Position numbers and translations under genes: made by a program
Assembly: GCF_007197755.1 (NCBI RefSeq)
Contig: NZ_CP041636.1
Coordinates: forward strand, 2,826,001-2,890,000
Length of the DNA stretch: 64,000 nt
Source of the DNA: Ferrovibrio terrae
GTDB lineage: Bacteria > Pseudomonadota > Alphaproteobacteria > Ferrovibrionales > Ferrovibrionaceae
Direction of reading: 5' to 3'
The notes under the pieces: generated by a model
What the model saw: only the letters and a program-made list of their open reading frames with translations
Database searches by the model: none
What the model was told of the DNA's origin: nothing
Part shown: piece by piece, positions 26,511-35,108 of the stretch
Numbering within the stretch: position 1 is the stretch's first letter
Layout of the letters: the number at the start of each line of letters is the position of its first letter

Positions 26511-26531
26511 TTATCCACAGAGTGTGGATAA
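26511..26531. promoter_or_regulatory. Inverted pair of perfect DnaA boxes
   Basis: TTATCCACA (26511-26519) and its exact reverse complement TGTGGATAA (26523-26531) are separated by GAG. Both equal the DnaA consensus box. They sit in the 207-bp gap between the M23 gene start and the bcp stop. A 10-bp palindrome CAAGCGCTTG follows at 26538-26547. This could be a DnaA-titrating or DnaA-regulated site. Neighbouring genes are not those expected at an alphaproteobacterial origin. Confidence 0.6.
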
Positions 26532-26550
26532 AGGTTGCAAGCGCTTGATT

Positions 26551-27081
26551 CTAAACCCCCTGAGCGGCCTTCAGAACGGCTTCGGCATGGCCGTCGACTT
26601 TCACCTTGCGCCAGACGGCGGCAATTTTGCCCACATGGTCGATCAGGAAGGTGGCCCGCTCGATGCCCATATACCTCCGCCCGTAGAGGCTTTTCTCGAC
26701 CCAGACCCCGTACGACTCGGTCACCTTGCCCGACTCGTCCGACCCCAGGGCGAGCTTCAGCTTGTGCTTGGTCTTGAACTTGTCGTGGCTCGCCGCGCTG
26801 TCGCGCGACACGCCGATCACCACGACGCCCAGCTTGTCGAACTTCGTCTTGGCGGCGCTGAAATCGATCGCCTCGCGGGTACAGCCCGAGGTGTCGTCCT
26901 TGGGGTAGAAGTACAGCACAACCGCTTTGCCCTTCAGCGCGGCCAGCGAAACCTTGCCGCCGCCATCGGTCGGCAGTGAGAAGGCCGGCGCCTTGTCGCC
27001 AACCTGCGGACCCGGAGCAGCCTCGGCAGTCTTCTTGGGGGCGGCCTTCTTGGGGGTGGCCTTCTTAGTCTGCGTTGCCAT
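26551..27081 (-). CDS. bcp: Thioredoxin-dependent peroxiredoxin (Bcp/PrxQ) with Lys/Ala-rich N-terminal tail
   Basis: A 176-residue cytosolic peroxidase that reduces hydroperoxides. The peroxidatic site is YFYPKDDTSGCTREAIDF; the four-residue-spaced resolving Cys of some PrxQ proteins is absent (TSGCTREAI), so it looks like a 1-Cys or atypical form. The start at 27081 (MATQTKKATPKKAAPKK) adds a basic tail of about 25 residues before the normal GDKAPAFSLPTDGGG. The start overlaps the end of glnE by 17 bp, so it is translated behind glnE. Pairing of bcp with glnE is seen in other alphaproteobacteria. Confidence 0.92.
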   Translation of the reverse strand: MATQTKKATPKKAAPKKTAEAAPGPQVGDKAPAFSLPTDGGGKVSLAALKGKAVVLYFYPKDDTSGCTREAIDFSAAKTKFDKLGVVVIGVSRDSAASHDKFKTKHKLKLALGSDESGKVTESYGVWVEKSLYGRRYMGIERATFLIDHVGKIAAVWRKVKVDGHAEAVLKAAQGV

Positions 27082-30000
27082 CGGTCTGTCCTGTCTGCTT
27101 GTCGGAATTGAGGGAGTCGGCGAGCGCCAGATGCGGCGCGGCCGGCGTGTCGACCAGGGTGTCGAACAGGCCATGTACCGCGGCCTGCATTTTCACCAGC
27201 CGCCTGGTCAGGGCCGGCATGTCGGGTTCCTGCACCAGCGCCGGCATGCGCTGCGCCAGCGCCGGCGGCCAGCGTTCGGGATCGCTGGCCTCGTCGCGCC
27301 CGGCCAGCCGTGCCGCCGCCAGCAGCGTCGCGTAAAGCCGTCCGGCCTCGGCCAGCGTTTTGGCCTGCGCGGCGTCAAGCAGTCTGGCCGCGCGCAAGGC
27401 GTCCAGTACCGCCAGCGGCTGCTGCAGCAGGATCGCCGGTTTGTCGCGGCCATGGCGCAGCAGCAGGTACTGCACGATGAATTCCAGGTCGACCAGGCCG
27501 CCGCGCACCTGCTTCAGGTCCCAGGGATTCTCGACCTTCCTGTGCTCGGCCATGCGCCGGCGCATCACCGCCACATCGGCGAGCAGCTTGTTCGGGTCGC
27601 GCTTCATGGTCAGGATGTCGCGCCGCAGCTTTTCGATCTGCTGGATCAGCGCGGCTTCTTCTTTCGACTGGTCCAGACCGCAGATCACGCGCGCGCGCGT
27701 CAGCGCCATATGCTCCCAGGTCCAGGCTTCCTTGCGCAGGTAATCGGCATAGGCATCCAGCTTGATCGCGATCGGCCCGGCGCCGCCCGAGGGGCGCAGC
27801 CGCATGTCGATCTCATACAGCTTGCCTTCGCCGGTCATCGCCGTGATCGCGGCGATCAGCCGCTGGCACAGCCGCGCGAAATACAGCCCCGGTGTGAGTG
27901 GCCGCGCGCCATCGGATTGCCTGGCAGTGTCGGGGCAGTCGAAGACCAGCACCAGGTCGAGATCGGATTCCAGCGTCAGTTCCTGGCTGCCGAGCCTGCC
28001 CAGGCCGACCAGCGCCACCGCCGATTTCGCGATGCGGCCATGCTGGGCGACGAATTCGGCGGTCACATGCCGCAGCAGATCGGCCAGCACCGCATCGGCC
28101 ACCGTGCTGAGCGCGAGGCCAGAGGCCTGGCCATCCATGCCGCCACGCAGCAGGCCGATGCCGACCTGCAGTTTCAGTTCGGTGGTCCAGCGCCGCGCCC
28201 AGTCCAGCACATCCTGGAAATCGCGCGCCGCCTGCATCTGGCGCTGCAGGCTGCCGACCAGGCTGTCGCGCTCAAAGGATGCCGGATGTTCGGCATATTC
28301 GATCAGGCTGTCGAACAGTGCGGCATTCTGCGCCAGCGCCTCGGCCAGCTGCGGCGCGGCGGCCAGCACCTCGGCCAGCGTATCCAGCACCTCCGGATTG
28401 GCCTGCAGCAGGGCGAACAGCTGCACGCCGGCCGGCAGGCTGGAGAGGAAATAGTCGAAGCGCTTGAAGGCGACATCGGCATTGCCGGTGCGTGAAAACG
28501 CTTCCAGCAGCTGCGGCATGATGGCGGTGAGTTTCTCGCGCGCGCGCTCCGACCGCATCGCGCGATAGCGGCCGAAATGCCAGCCGCGGATCATCGCGGC
28601 GATCTCGGACGGAGCGCTGAAGCCGAGGCCGCGCAGGGTGTCCAGCGTGGCCGGATCGTCGTCGGTGCCGGTGAAGACCAGCGCGCCGGCTTCCGAGCCC
28701 AGTGGCGCGGATTCGGCAAACAGATCGTCGTAATGGCCTTTCACCCGCGTCAGCACGGCGCGGATTTTGCTGGCGAAACTTTTCGCATCTGTCTCGCCCA
28801 GGAAGCAGGCGAGCCGCGCCAGGCCATCCTTATCGTCGGGCAAAGTATGCGTCTGCTCGTCATCGATCATCTGCAGGCGATGTTCCACCGTGCGCAGATA
28901 ACGGTAATGCCCGATCAGCTCGTCGCGAATCTCCGGCGTCAGCCGGTCAGTCTCGACCAGTGCGCGCAGCGCATCGCAGGTGGCGGGCGAGCGCAGCCGC
29001 GTGTCGCGGCCGCCGGCGATCAGCTGCTGGGTCTGGGCGAAGAACTCGATCTCGCGGATGCCGCCGCGGCCGACCTTGATATTGTGACCTTCCACCGCGA
29101 TCTCGCCATGGCCGCGATGGGCGTGGATCTGCCGCTTGATCGAATGGATGTCCTCGATGGCGGCGAAGTCGAGATTCTTGCGCCAGACATAGGGCGTCAG
29201 ATGTTTCAGGAATGCCGCGCCGGCCTCCAGGTCGCCGGCAATCGGCCGCGCCTTGATCATGGCGGCGCGTTCCCAGTTCTGGCCGAAGCTCTCGTAATAG
29301 GCCTCGGCCTCATGCGTCGAAACCGCAACCGGGAAGGAGCCGGGATCGGGGCGCAGCCGCAGGTCGGTGCGGAAGACATAGCCGTCTTCGGTGCGGTCAT
29401 GCAGCAGACGCACCATCTGCCGGGTCAGCTTGATGAAGCATTCCAGCATCGAACGGCGACCGGTGTATGTCGCCACCTCGGGATCGAACAGCACGATCAG
29501 GTCGATGTCGGAGGAATAGTTGAGTTCGCGCGCGCCGAGCTTGCCCATGCCCAGCGCGAAATAGCCCGAGCCCTTGCAGGGATTTTTCTTGTCCGGCAGC
29601 ACCAGCTCGCCGGCCTCGGCGGCATCATGCAGCAGCGCCGCGAAGGCATGGTCGACGCAGGCCGCCGCGAAGTCGCTTAAAGAGCCGGTGATCTTTTCCA
29701 GCGACCACCGGCCGGTGATGTCGGCGGCGGCAATGCTGAGCGCGACCTGCCGCTTGGCGATGCGCAGCGGCAGCGCAAGGTCATCCGCCGTCTTCGCCTT
29801 GCGTGCGGCGGTTTTAAGTTCGGCCAGTGCGGCGGCCAGCGCCTTGTCGGGGCCGGACTCCAGCAGGGTCAGCACGGTGGTGGGCTCGTGCAGGCAGAGA
29901 TCGCCCAGGAACGGGCTGTTGCCGAAGATGGCGGCCAGCAGGTTTTTACCGTCGCCCTTCGCAGTGAGCGCGGCCAGCCGTTTGGCCATCGCTTTATCTT

Positions 30001-30250
30001 TCTGCCCGGCCAGCAGGTCGCGCCAGGCGGCGAAGCCCCGCGAGGCGGCGTCGATATCGAATGGCTGGGGCAGGGCACCCGCCGGGGGCGTCGTGCGTTT
30101 CACAGCGGTGGCGGTGACTTTGGGCTTGGCTGCCGGCGTTTTCTTCGGCGCCTTCGCCTTCGGGACGGCTTTCTTGCCGGTCACTTTTCGCGGAGCCGGG
30201 GCGGCCGCCTTTCTTTTGGCGGATTTTGCCTTCAATCCATTGGCAGGCAT
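27065..30250 (-). CDS. glnE: Bifunctional glutamine synthetase adenylyltransferase/deadenylase
   Basis: A 1061-residue enzyme that attaches or removes AMP on glutamine synthetase according to nitrogen status signalled by PII. Two nucleotidyltransferase domains are present: the N-terminal deadenylylase with LNYSSDIDLIVLFDP near residue 245, and the C-terminal adenylylase with LTLESDLDLVLVFD near residue 760, each followed by a helical PII-responsive region. GRGGIREIEFFAQ and VRGGLVDLEFIVQ are the duplicated conserved strings. An unusual 58-residue Lys/Ala/Pro-rich extension precedes the normal start of homology. The gene is divergent from the AsmA-like gene and overlaps bcp. Confidence 0.96.
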   Translation of the reverse strand: MPANGLKAKSAKRKAAAPAPRKVTGKKAVPKAKAPKKTPAAKPKVTATAVKRTTPPAGALPQPFDIDAASRGFAAWRDLLAGQKDKAMAKRLAALTAKGDGKNLLAAIFGNSPFLGDLCLHEPTTVLTLLESGPDKALAAALAELKTAARKAKTADDLALPLRIAKRQVALSIAAADITGRWSLEKITGSLSDFAAACVDHAFAALLHDAAEAGELVLPDKKNPCKGSGYFALGMGKLGARELNYSSDIDLIVLFDPEVATYTGRRSMLECFIKLTRQMVRLLHDRTEDGYVFRTDLRLRPDPGSFPVAVSTHEAEAYYESFGQNWERAAMIKARPIAGDLEAGAAFLKHLTPYVWRKNLDFAAIEDIHSIKRQIHAHRGHGEIAVEGHNIKVGRGGIREIEFFAQTQQLIAGGRDTRLRSPATCDALRALVETDRLTPEIRDELIGHYRYLRTVEHRLQMIDDEQTHTLPDDKDGLARLACFLGETDAKSFASKIRAVLTRVKGHYDDLFAESAPLGSEAGALVFTGTDDDPATLDTLRGLGFSAPSEIAAMIRGWHFGRYRAMRSERAREKLTAIMPQLLEAFSRTGNADVAFKRFDYFLSSLPAGVQLFALLQANPEVLDTLAEVLAAAPQLAEALAQNAALFDSLIEYAEHPASFERDSLVGSLQRQMQAARDFQDVLDWARRWTTELKLQVGIGLLRGGMDGQASGLALSTVADAVLADLLRHVTAEFVAQHGRIAKSAVALVGLGRLGSQELTLESDLDLVLVFDCPDTARQSDGARPLTPGLYFARLCQRLIAAITAMTGEGKLYEIDMRLRPSGGAGPIAIKLDAYADYLRKEAWTWEHMALTRARVICGLDQSKEEAALIQQIEKLRRDILTMKRDPNKLLADVAVMRRRMAEHRKVENPWDLKQVRGGLVDLEFIVQYLLLRHGRDKPAILLQQPLAVLDALRAARLLDAAQAKTLAEAGRLYATLLAAARLAGRDEASDPERWPPALAQRMPALVQEPDMPALTRRLVKMQAAVHGLFDTLVDTPAAPHLALADSLNSDKQTGQTDGNAD

Positions 30251-30293
30251 GGCGTTTCTCTCGTAGAGGCGCTGAAGTTCGGTTAAACTCGCG

Positions 30294-30333
30294 CCAGGGT
30301 CAAGCAGTAGGATCCAGGGTCAAGCAGTAGGAT
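30294..30333. repeat. Perfect 20-bp tandem duplication
   Basis: The 20-base unit CCAGGGTCAAGCAGTAGGAT occurs twice head to tail (30294-30313, 30314-30333) in the gap between divergent glnE and the AsmA-like gene. It could alter promoter spacing for the latter, whose GTG is 19 bases later. Confidence 0.9.
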
Positions 30334-30351
30334 AAGGCGAGGGCGCGCGAC

Positions 30352-33300
30352 GTGGTTTTGCGGTGGAGTCGGTGGGTGGTGCGAACGGTGGTTGCCGTGG
30401 CCGCCACCGCTGCAATCCTGGCCGGCGCGCTGGCCTGGCGCGTCACCCAGGGACCGATCTCGCTTGCCTTCCTCGCCCCCTATGTCAGCGAGGCGCTGGC
30501 GCTGCCCGAGCTCGGATTCCGCGTCACCGTCGCCGATGTGGTGCTGGCCTGGTCGGAGCCCGACCAGAGCCTGCGGCTGCGGTTGATCGACGCGCAGTAC
30601 CGCGTCGAGGGCGAGCGCGCCGTGCTGCGCGTTCCGACCATCGACATGGATCTGAGCGGTCCGGCGCTGCTGCGCGGCGTGATCGCGCCGCGCTATGTGC
30701 GGGCCAGCGGCGTCGAGGCGCGGCTGGTGCGCGATGCCCAGGGCGGCTTCCAGCTTGGCCTGCCCGAGGCAACAGACAGCACCGCAGCCGAGACCGACAC
30801 TTTGACGGCGGCGGTCGAAACCGCCGAGGCGCAGTCCGACGGCCAGGCCGTGCAGGCGATGTTCGGCGCGATCTTCGAGATGCTGTCGCGCCCGCCTTCG
30901 CTCGACGATCCGCTCGGCCAGTTGCAGACCGTATCGATCCTGGCCGACCGGCTGGTGATCGAGGACTGGAAGCTGAACCAGCGCTGGGTGGTGCCCGAGG
31001 CGCAGATCGGTTTCCAGCGCGGCGAGGGCCATGTCTATGGCACGCTGACCGGCGCGCTCGACTGGCGCAGCCGCCGCGTCGATCTCAATGTCGAGGCCGA
31101 TTACACGGTGGCCGAACGCGTCGCGCGCGTCACCGTGCATTTCGCCAATGTCGAACCATCGGATTTCGCCGACGTCGTGCCCGAACTGGCGCCGCTCGAT
31201 TATATCTCCGCGCCACTGTCGGGCAGTCTGACGCTGACGGTCAACGACACCGGCGAGCAGCTTGGCCTCAATTTCGATCTTGGCGTCGGCGCCGGCCAGA
31301 TCAATGTGCCCGACATGCTGGCGCAGCCGCTCGATCTGAAGGAGGCCCGCTTCCGCGGCTATGCCGATGGCGGCAAGGGTATCCTGTTCCTCGACGAGGC
31401 GAGTCTCGGCTTTGCCGACGGCTTCCGTGCGTCCTTCGGCGGCACGATGACGCGGCAGGCCGGCGAACGCTACAGCATCGACATGCAGGGCCAGTTCTTC
31501 GACCTCGCCACCGACAAGGTCGGCCACTACTGGCCGCCCGGCATGGCCAGGAATGCGCGGGAATGGGTGACCGGGCATCTGGCCGGCGGCAAGGTCAATG
31601 CCGGGCGCATTGCCGCCAAGCTGTCGCCCGACATGGTGGCCGGCACGGCGCGGCTGGGGCGCGATGCGATCAAGCTGGATTTCACCTTCGAAGGCATCAC
31701 GGTCGACTACCTGCCGCCGATGAGCAAGATGACGGATGGCAAGGGCATCGCGGCACTCGATGCCGATGTCTTCACCCTCAACCTCGAAAGCGCGCGCGTC
31801 GGCAATATCGCCAGCGGTCCGGGCAGCGTGAAGATCAACGGCCTGCAGGACCGCGACCAGTTTGCCGAAATCAGCAACATCGCGCGCGGCACCAGCGCCG
31901 ATGTGCTGGCGCTGATCGACCAGAAACCGCTCGGCTTCCCGTCCAGGCTCGGCATCAAGCCGTCCAGCGTCGGCGGCAGCGGGGAGGTGCGGTTCCGCCT
32001 GCGCTTCCCGCTGCTGGTCAATCTCAAGACCGACGATATCGTGGTGAATGCCGATGCCGACCTGACCGATCTCAGGATGGGCGGCCTGCTCGGTCGCTAC
32101 GAGCTGAGCCAGGGCCAGATGAAGCTGAAGGTCGATACCAAGGGCCTGGAGGCGAATGGCAATGCGGCGCTGAACGGCGTGCCGCTGCAGATCGGCTGGC
32201 GCGAGGATTTCAGTGCGCGCGCCGCCGTCACCGCGCGCTATTCGCTGAAGGGCCGCATCGACGAGGAACAGCGCAAGGCGCTCGGCTATCCGCTCGCGCC
32301 CTATATCGACGGTCCGGCCGAAGCCAATATGGATATCGAGGAACGCCGCGGCGGCGAGACCGCGATCGGCGGCGAGTTCGATCTCAAGGATGCGACGATC
32401 GCGGTGGCGGATGCCTATCTGCTCAAGCCGGCCGGCATGCCGGCCAGCGGCCGCACGCAGATTCGCACCCGCGCCGGCCAGCCGGTGCAGTTCGATGTGA
32501 TCGAGATCGCCAGCGCGGCGCTGACCGGCAAGGCGAAAGCCGTGCTGAATGCCGACAACAGCTGGAGCGCCGACATCGACCAGCTCACGGCGGGTGAGGG
32601 CCCCGGCAAAAGCGATGCGCGTGGCCGCATCGCTTTTGCCGCCAATGGCGATTCACAGATCGCGCTGACCGGCCGGCGCTACGACCTGCGGCCCTATGTG
32701 CAGGCCATGTTCGACGATGATGCGCCGCCGGGCACGGTGAAACCGCGCATGGCGCTCTCCTTACGCTTCGATGAGGCGCAGATCGACGACACCATCGAAT
32801 TGCGCAACATGTCGCTGACCGCGCAGCGCGCGCCAACCCGCATGGAACGCGTCAGCCTGGGCGGCGGTTTCCACACCACTGGCGGCCTGACACTGGATAT
32901 CTCGCCGGCGCTGGATGGCCGCAACCTGAAACTGCTGTCGGACAATGCCGGCGCCGTGCTGCATTTCCTCGGCGTCAGCGACATGCAGGGCGGCACGATG
33001 GACGTGACCGGCCGCTATGACGATACGCTGCCGACCCAGCCGCTGACCGGCAAGATGATGCTGCGCAATGTAAAGGCGGTGCGTGCACCTTTCCTGGCGC
33101 GACTGTTCGGCGCGGCGTCCTTCGCAGGCCTGGGCGCGTTGCTGTCAGGCGAAGGCATTACCTTCGAGACTGGCGAGATTCCGTTCCAGGAGCGCGATGG
33201 CATCCTGACGATCCAGCCCTCGCGGCTCAGCGGGCCGCAGCTCGGCATCAGCCTCGAGGGCCATATCAACCAGCGCACCGACACAGTCAGCATCAATGGC

Positions 33301-33576
33301 ACCGCCGTGCCGGCCTTCGTGCTCAACACCATGCTCGGCAAGATTCCGCTGCTGGGCGACCTGCTGGTGGGCGATGGCATCCTCGGCGTCAACTTCGCCG
33401 TGTCAGGCCCCAAGAGCGACCCGCAATTCACCGTCAACCCGTTGTCCGCGATTGCGCCGGGCTTCCTGCGCCGCATTTTCCAGGCGCCGGAAGCCGGCCC
33501 GCGCGCGACGCCGAACGGCCCGGTCGAATCTGTGCCGTTCAGTCCCGGCGATCCGAACATGTCCGGGCAGCAGTAG
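30352..33576 (+). CDS. Large AsmA/DUF3971-type envelope protein (YhdP-like)
   Basis: A 1074-residue protein starting GTG (MVLRWSRWVVRTVVAVAATA), with one N-terminal membrane helix and then a very long beta-rich periplasmic region. GPISLAFLAPYVSEAL, a central VTGHLAGGKVNAGRIAAKLSP and the C-terminal GALLSGEGITFETGEIPFQE to INGTAVPAFVLNTMLGKIP block match DUF3971 plus AsmA-like C-terminal architecture. AsmA-like proteins such as YhdP and TamB form grooves that carry phospholipids toward the outer membrane (known for the family). It stands alone between glnE and a repeat pair. C-terminal residues past about 1050 are Pro/Gly-rich. Confidence 0.88.
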   Translation: MVLRWSRWVVRTVVAVAATAAILAGALAWRVTQGPISLAFLAPYVSEALALPELGFRVTVADVVLAWSEPDQSLRLRLIDAQYRVEGERAVLRVPTIDMDLSGPALLRGVIAPRYVRASGVEARLVRDAQGGFQLGLPEATDSTAAETDTLTAAVETAEAQSDGQAVQAMFGAIFEMLSRPPSLDDPLGQLQTVSILADRLVIEDWKLNQRWVVPEAQIGFQRGEGHVYGTLTGALDWRSRRVDLNVEADYTVAERVARVTVHFANVEPSDFADVVPELAPLDYISAPLSGSLTLTVNDTGEQLGLNFDLGVGAGQINVPDMLAQPLDLKEARFRGYADGGKGILFLDEASLGFADGFRASFGGTMTRQAGERYSIDMQGQFFDLATDKVGHYWPPGMARNAREWVTGHLAGGKVNAGRIAAKLSPDMVAGTARLGRDAIKLDFTFEGITVDYLPPMSKMTDGKGIAALDADVFTLNLESARVGNIASGPGSVKINGLQDRDQFAEISNIARGTSADVLALIDQKPLGFPSRLGIKPSSVGGSGEVRFRLRFPLLVNLKTDDIVVNADADLTDLRMGGLLGRYELSQGQMKLKVDTKGLEANGNAALNGVPLQIGWREDFSARAAVTARYSLKGRIDEEQRKALGYPLAPYIDGPAEANMDIEERRGGETAIGGEFDLKDATIAVADAYLLKPAGMPASGRTQIRTRAGQPVQFDVIEIASAALTGKAKAVLNADNSWSADIDQLTAGEGPGKSDARGRIAFAANGDSQIALTGRRYDLRPYVQAMFDDDAPPGTVKPRMALSLRFDEAQIDDTIELRNMSLTAQRAPTRMERVSLGGGFHTTGGLTLDISPALDGRNLKLLSDNAGAVLHFLGVSDMQGGTMDVTGRYDDTLPTQPLTGKMMLRNVKAVRAPFLARLFGAASFAGLGALLSGEGITFETGEIPFQERDGILTIQPSRLSGPQLGISLEGHINQRTDTVSINGTAVPAFVLNTMLGKIPLLGDLLVGDGILGVNFAVSGPKSDPQFTVNPLSAIAPGFLRRIFQAPEAGPRATPNGPVESVPFSPGDPNMSGQQ

Positions 33577-33635
33577 GGCGGGTACGACATGCGTCGTCTC
33601 CGCGCCATCCTCTGAGCGTCTGCCCATTCCTTATG

Positions 33636-33716
33636 GCGTCACCCCGGGCTTGACCCGGGGTCCCATTTTCTTTGGCGCATCCACAAAAATGGGATGCCGG
33701 GTCAAGCCCGGCATGA
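33636..33716. repeat. Dispersed palindromic repeat, inverted pair (copies 3 and 4)
   Basis: GTCACCCCGGGCTTGACCCG starts at 33636 and ends in TCCCATTTT. An inverted copy beginning AAAAATGGGATGCCGGGTC at 33683 ends GGCATGACG at 33716. Each copy is a hairpin by itself and the two together can fold into one long hairpin with a 15-base centre. They lie between the convergent AsmA-like and GntR genes, as REP/BIME pairs do. Confidence 0.85.
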
Positions 33717-33745
33717 CGAATGAAAGACTTGGGCCGAGATGCGGC

Positions 33746-34522
33746 TCAGCCCCGGCTGTCCAGCAGATCGAACGCCCAGCTCAAGTCCGCTTCCAGGGCA
33801 CGGCGCACAGCCGCTACATCGCCCTTGCGCAGGGCCGCTACGATCTTGGTATGGAAACTGCCGCGCGTGCCGCGCTGGCTCGGCTTGTGACGGTCGGAAT
33901 GGCGCTCCACGGCGGTGCGGATATACGGACCGGACTGCAGCCACAGCGAGCGGATGATCGCCAGCAGGCTGGGCGAGCCGCAGGCGTCATACAGGGTGAA
34001 ATGGAAACGCTGGTTGCACAGCAGTTCGGCATCGGCATCGCCGGTTTCGGCAGCAGTGGTATAGGCGGCATCGGCCGCCGTGAGCGCCGCCAGCAAAGCA
34101 GGGGTGACATGCGCGGCCGCCAGTTCGGCCGCATGGCCTTCGATCAGAAGCCGGGTGCGGCGCAGATCGGCCAGACGTTCCGGCGTCATTGCCGGCACGC
34201 GCACCGAGCGTTGCGCCTGGCCTTCCAGCGCCTTCTCGGCGATCAGGCGGCGCAGCGCCTCGCGCACCGGCATCACGCTGGTATCGAAAGCGGCGGCAAG
34301 ATCGCGAATGGTCAAAGGCTGACCGGGCTGCAGCCGGCCGCAGATCAGCGCATCGCCCAGTTCGGCATAGACCCGGTCCTGTACGGTGTCGCGGGCGACC
34401 GGCGCGACGGCGCGGCGTACAGCGGAGGCGCGGTCGCTCAAAACACGATCCGGTTGCCCGCGTATTGGGCGGGAAACGACAGGTTTGTGCTTTGCGCGTC
34501 CAGGCAGGCGTTTGCTCGGCAT
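33746..34522 (-). CDS. GntR family regulator (FCD domain) of the TRAP operon
   Basis: A 258-residue regulator starting MPSKRLPGRAKHKP at 34522. An upstream ATG at 34567 would overlap the proposed operator. Winged helix: TVQDRVYAELGDALICGRLQPG and SVMPVREALRRLIAEKAL. FCD domain: ADLRRTRLLIEGHAAELA, FHFTLYDACGSP, and a late HTKIVAALRKGDVAAVRRALEADL with the metal-binding His. It is divergent from dctQMP, and such regulators normally repress the adjacent TRAP genes until the imported acid binds. Confidence 0.92.
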   Translation of the reverse strand: MPSKRLPGRAKHKPVVSRPIRGQPDRVLSDRASAVRRAVAPVARDTVQDRVYAELGDALICGRLQPGQPLTIRDLAAAFDTSVMPVREALRRLIAEKALEGQAQRSVRVPAMTPERLADLRRTRLLIEGHAAELAAAHVTPALLAALTAADAAYTTAAETGDADAELLCNQRFHFTLYDACGSPSLLAIIRSLWLQSGPYIRTAVERHSDRHKPSQRGTRGSFHTKIVAALRKGDVAAVRRALEADLSWAFDLLDSRG

Positions 34523-34558
34523 GGACTCAGCTTGACAGAATTTCCCTCGCCTCTCTAC

Positions 34559-34568
34559 TGTGATCACA
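34559..34568. promoter_or_regulatory. Palindromic operator candidate between gntR and dctQ
   Basis: TGTGATCACA is a perfect 10-bp palindrome in the 76-bp gap between the divergent gntR (34522) and dctQ (34599) starts. It fits the TGT-rich/ACA-rich half-sites of FCD-type GntR operators and lies where it could control both genes. Confidence 0.6.
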
Positions 34569-34598
34569 TATCAAATCCGGGGGTGGCGAAGCCGCCAG

Positions 34599-35108
34599 AT
34601 GTCAGACCGCCAGAGTGCCAGTCCTTCTTCGGCCAGATCGCTGGTCGGCCGCCTCGACATGGCTTTCGCCATCGCCGCGGGCCTGGCGTTGCTGGCGATG
34701 GCCATCGTCGCCTTCCTCGATGTGGTGTTCCGCAGCTTCAACCGCCCGGTCACCGGCGCCTATGAACTCACCGCCATCCTGGTGGCGCTGACCGTCTTCG
34801 CCGCCTTGCCGGGCGTCACCCGCCGCGACGAACATGTGCGCGCCGGCATGCTGAGCATGCTGGCCCGGCGCAAGCCCGTGCTGGACTCAGGCATGCGCTG
34901 GCTGCGCCGCCTGTTGCTCGTCGCGTTATTCGCCTATCTCGCCGTCACGCTGGTCCGCATGGGGCAGACCTTTCATCGCGCCGGCGATCTGGCGCCCTTC
35001 ATTGATTTGCCGCTGAGCTGGGTGGCCTGGTTCGGCGCCGCCAGCAGTGTGGCCAGCGCGATCTGCGCCTGCTTCAGCCAGCGCGGCGCGGGAGCCGAAC
35101 TCGGATGA
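34599..35108 (+). CDS. dctQ: TRAP transporter small permease DctQ
   Basis: A 169-residue membrane protein with four helices. The DctQ pattern VGRLDMAFAIAAGLALLAMAIVAFLDVVFR, then PVTGAYELTAILVALTVFAALPG and RRDEHVRAG, is clear. The start at ATG 34599 (MSDRQSASP) keeps the N-terminus cytosolic and leaves the palindrome upstream; the longer start at 34560 would cover it. The stop overlaps the dctM start (ATGA), so the two permease subunits are translationally coupled. Confidence 0.92.
   Translation: MSDRQSASPSSARSLVGRLDMAFAIAAGLALLAMAIVAFLDVVFRSFNRPVTGAYELTAILVALTVFAALPGVTRRDEHVRAGMLSMLARRKPVLDSGMRWLRRLLLVALFAYLAVTLVRMGQTFHRAGDLAPFIDLPLSWVAWFGAASSVASAICACFSQRGAGAELG

Noticed and set aside
26344-26550. 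Chromosomal origin of replication
   Set aside because: Two DnaA boxes are present, but there is no box cluster or clear AT-rich unwinding region, and the flanking genes are not origin neighbours such as hemE, parAB or dnaA.
30363-32597. 744-codon frame inside the AsmA-like gene
   Set aside because: Frame +1 shadow, extremely Arg-rich, no start signal.
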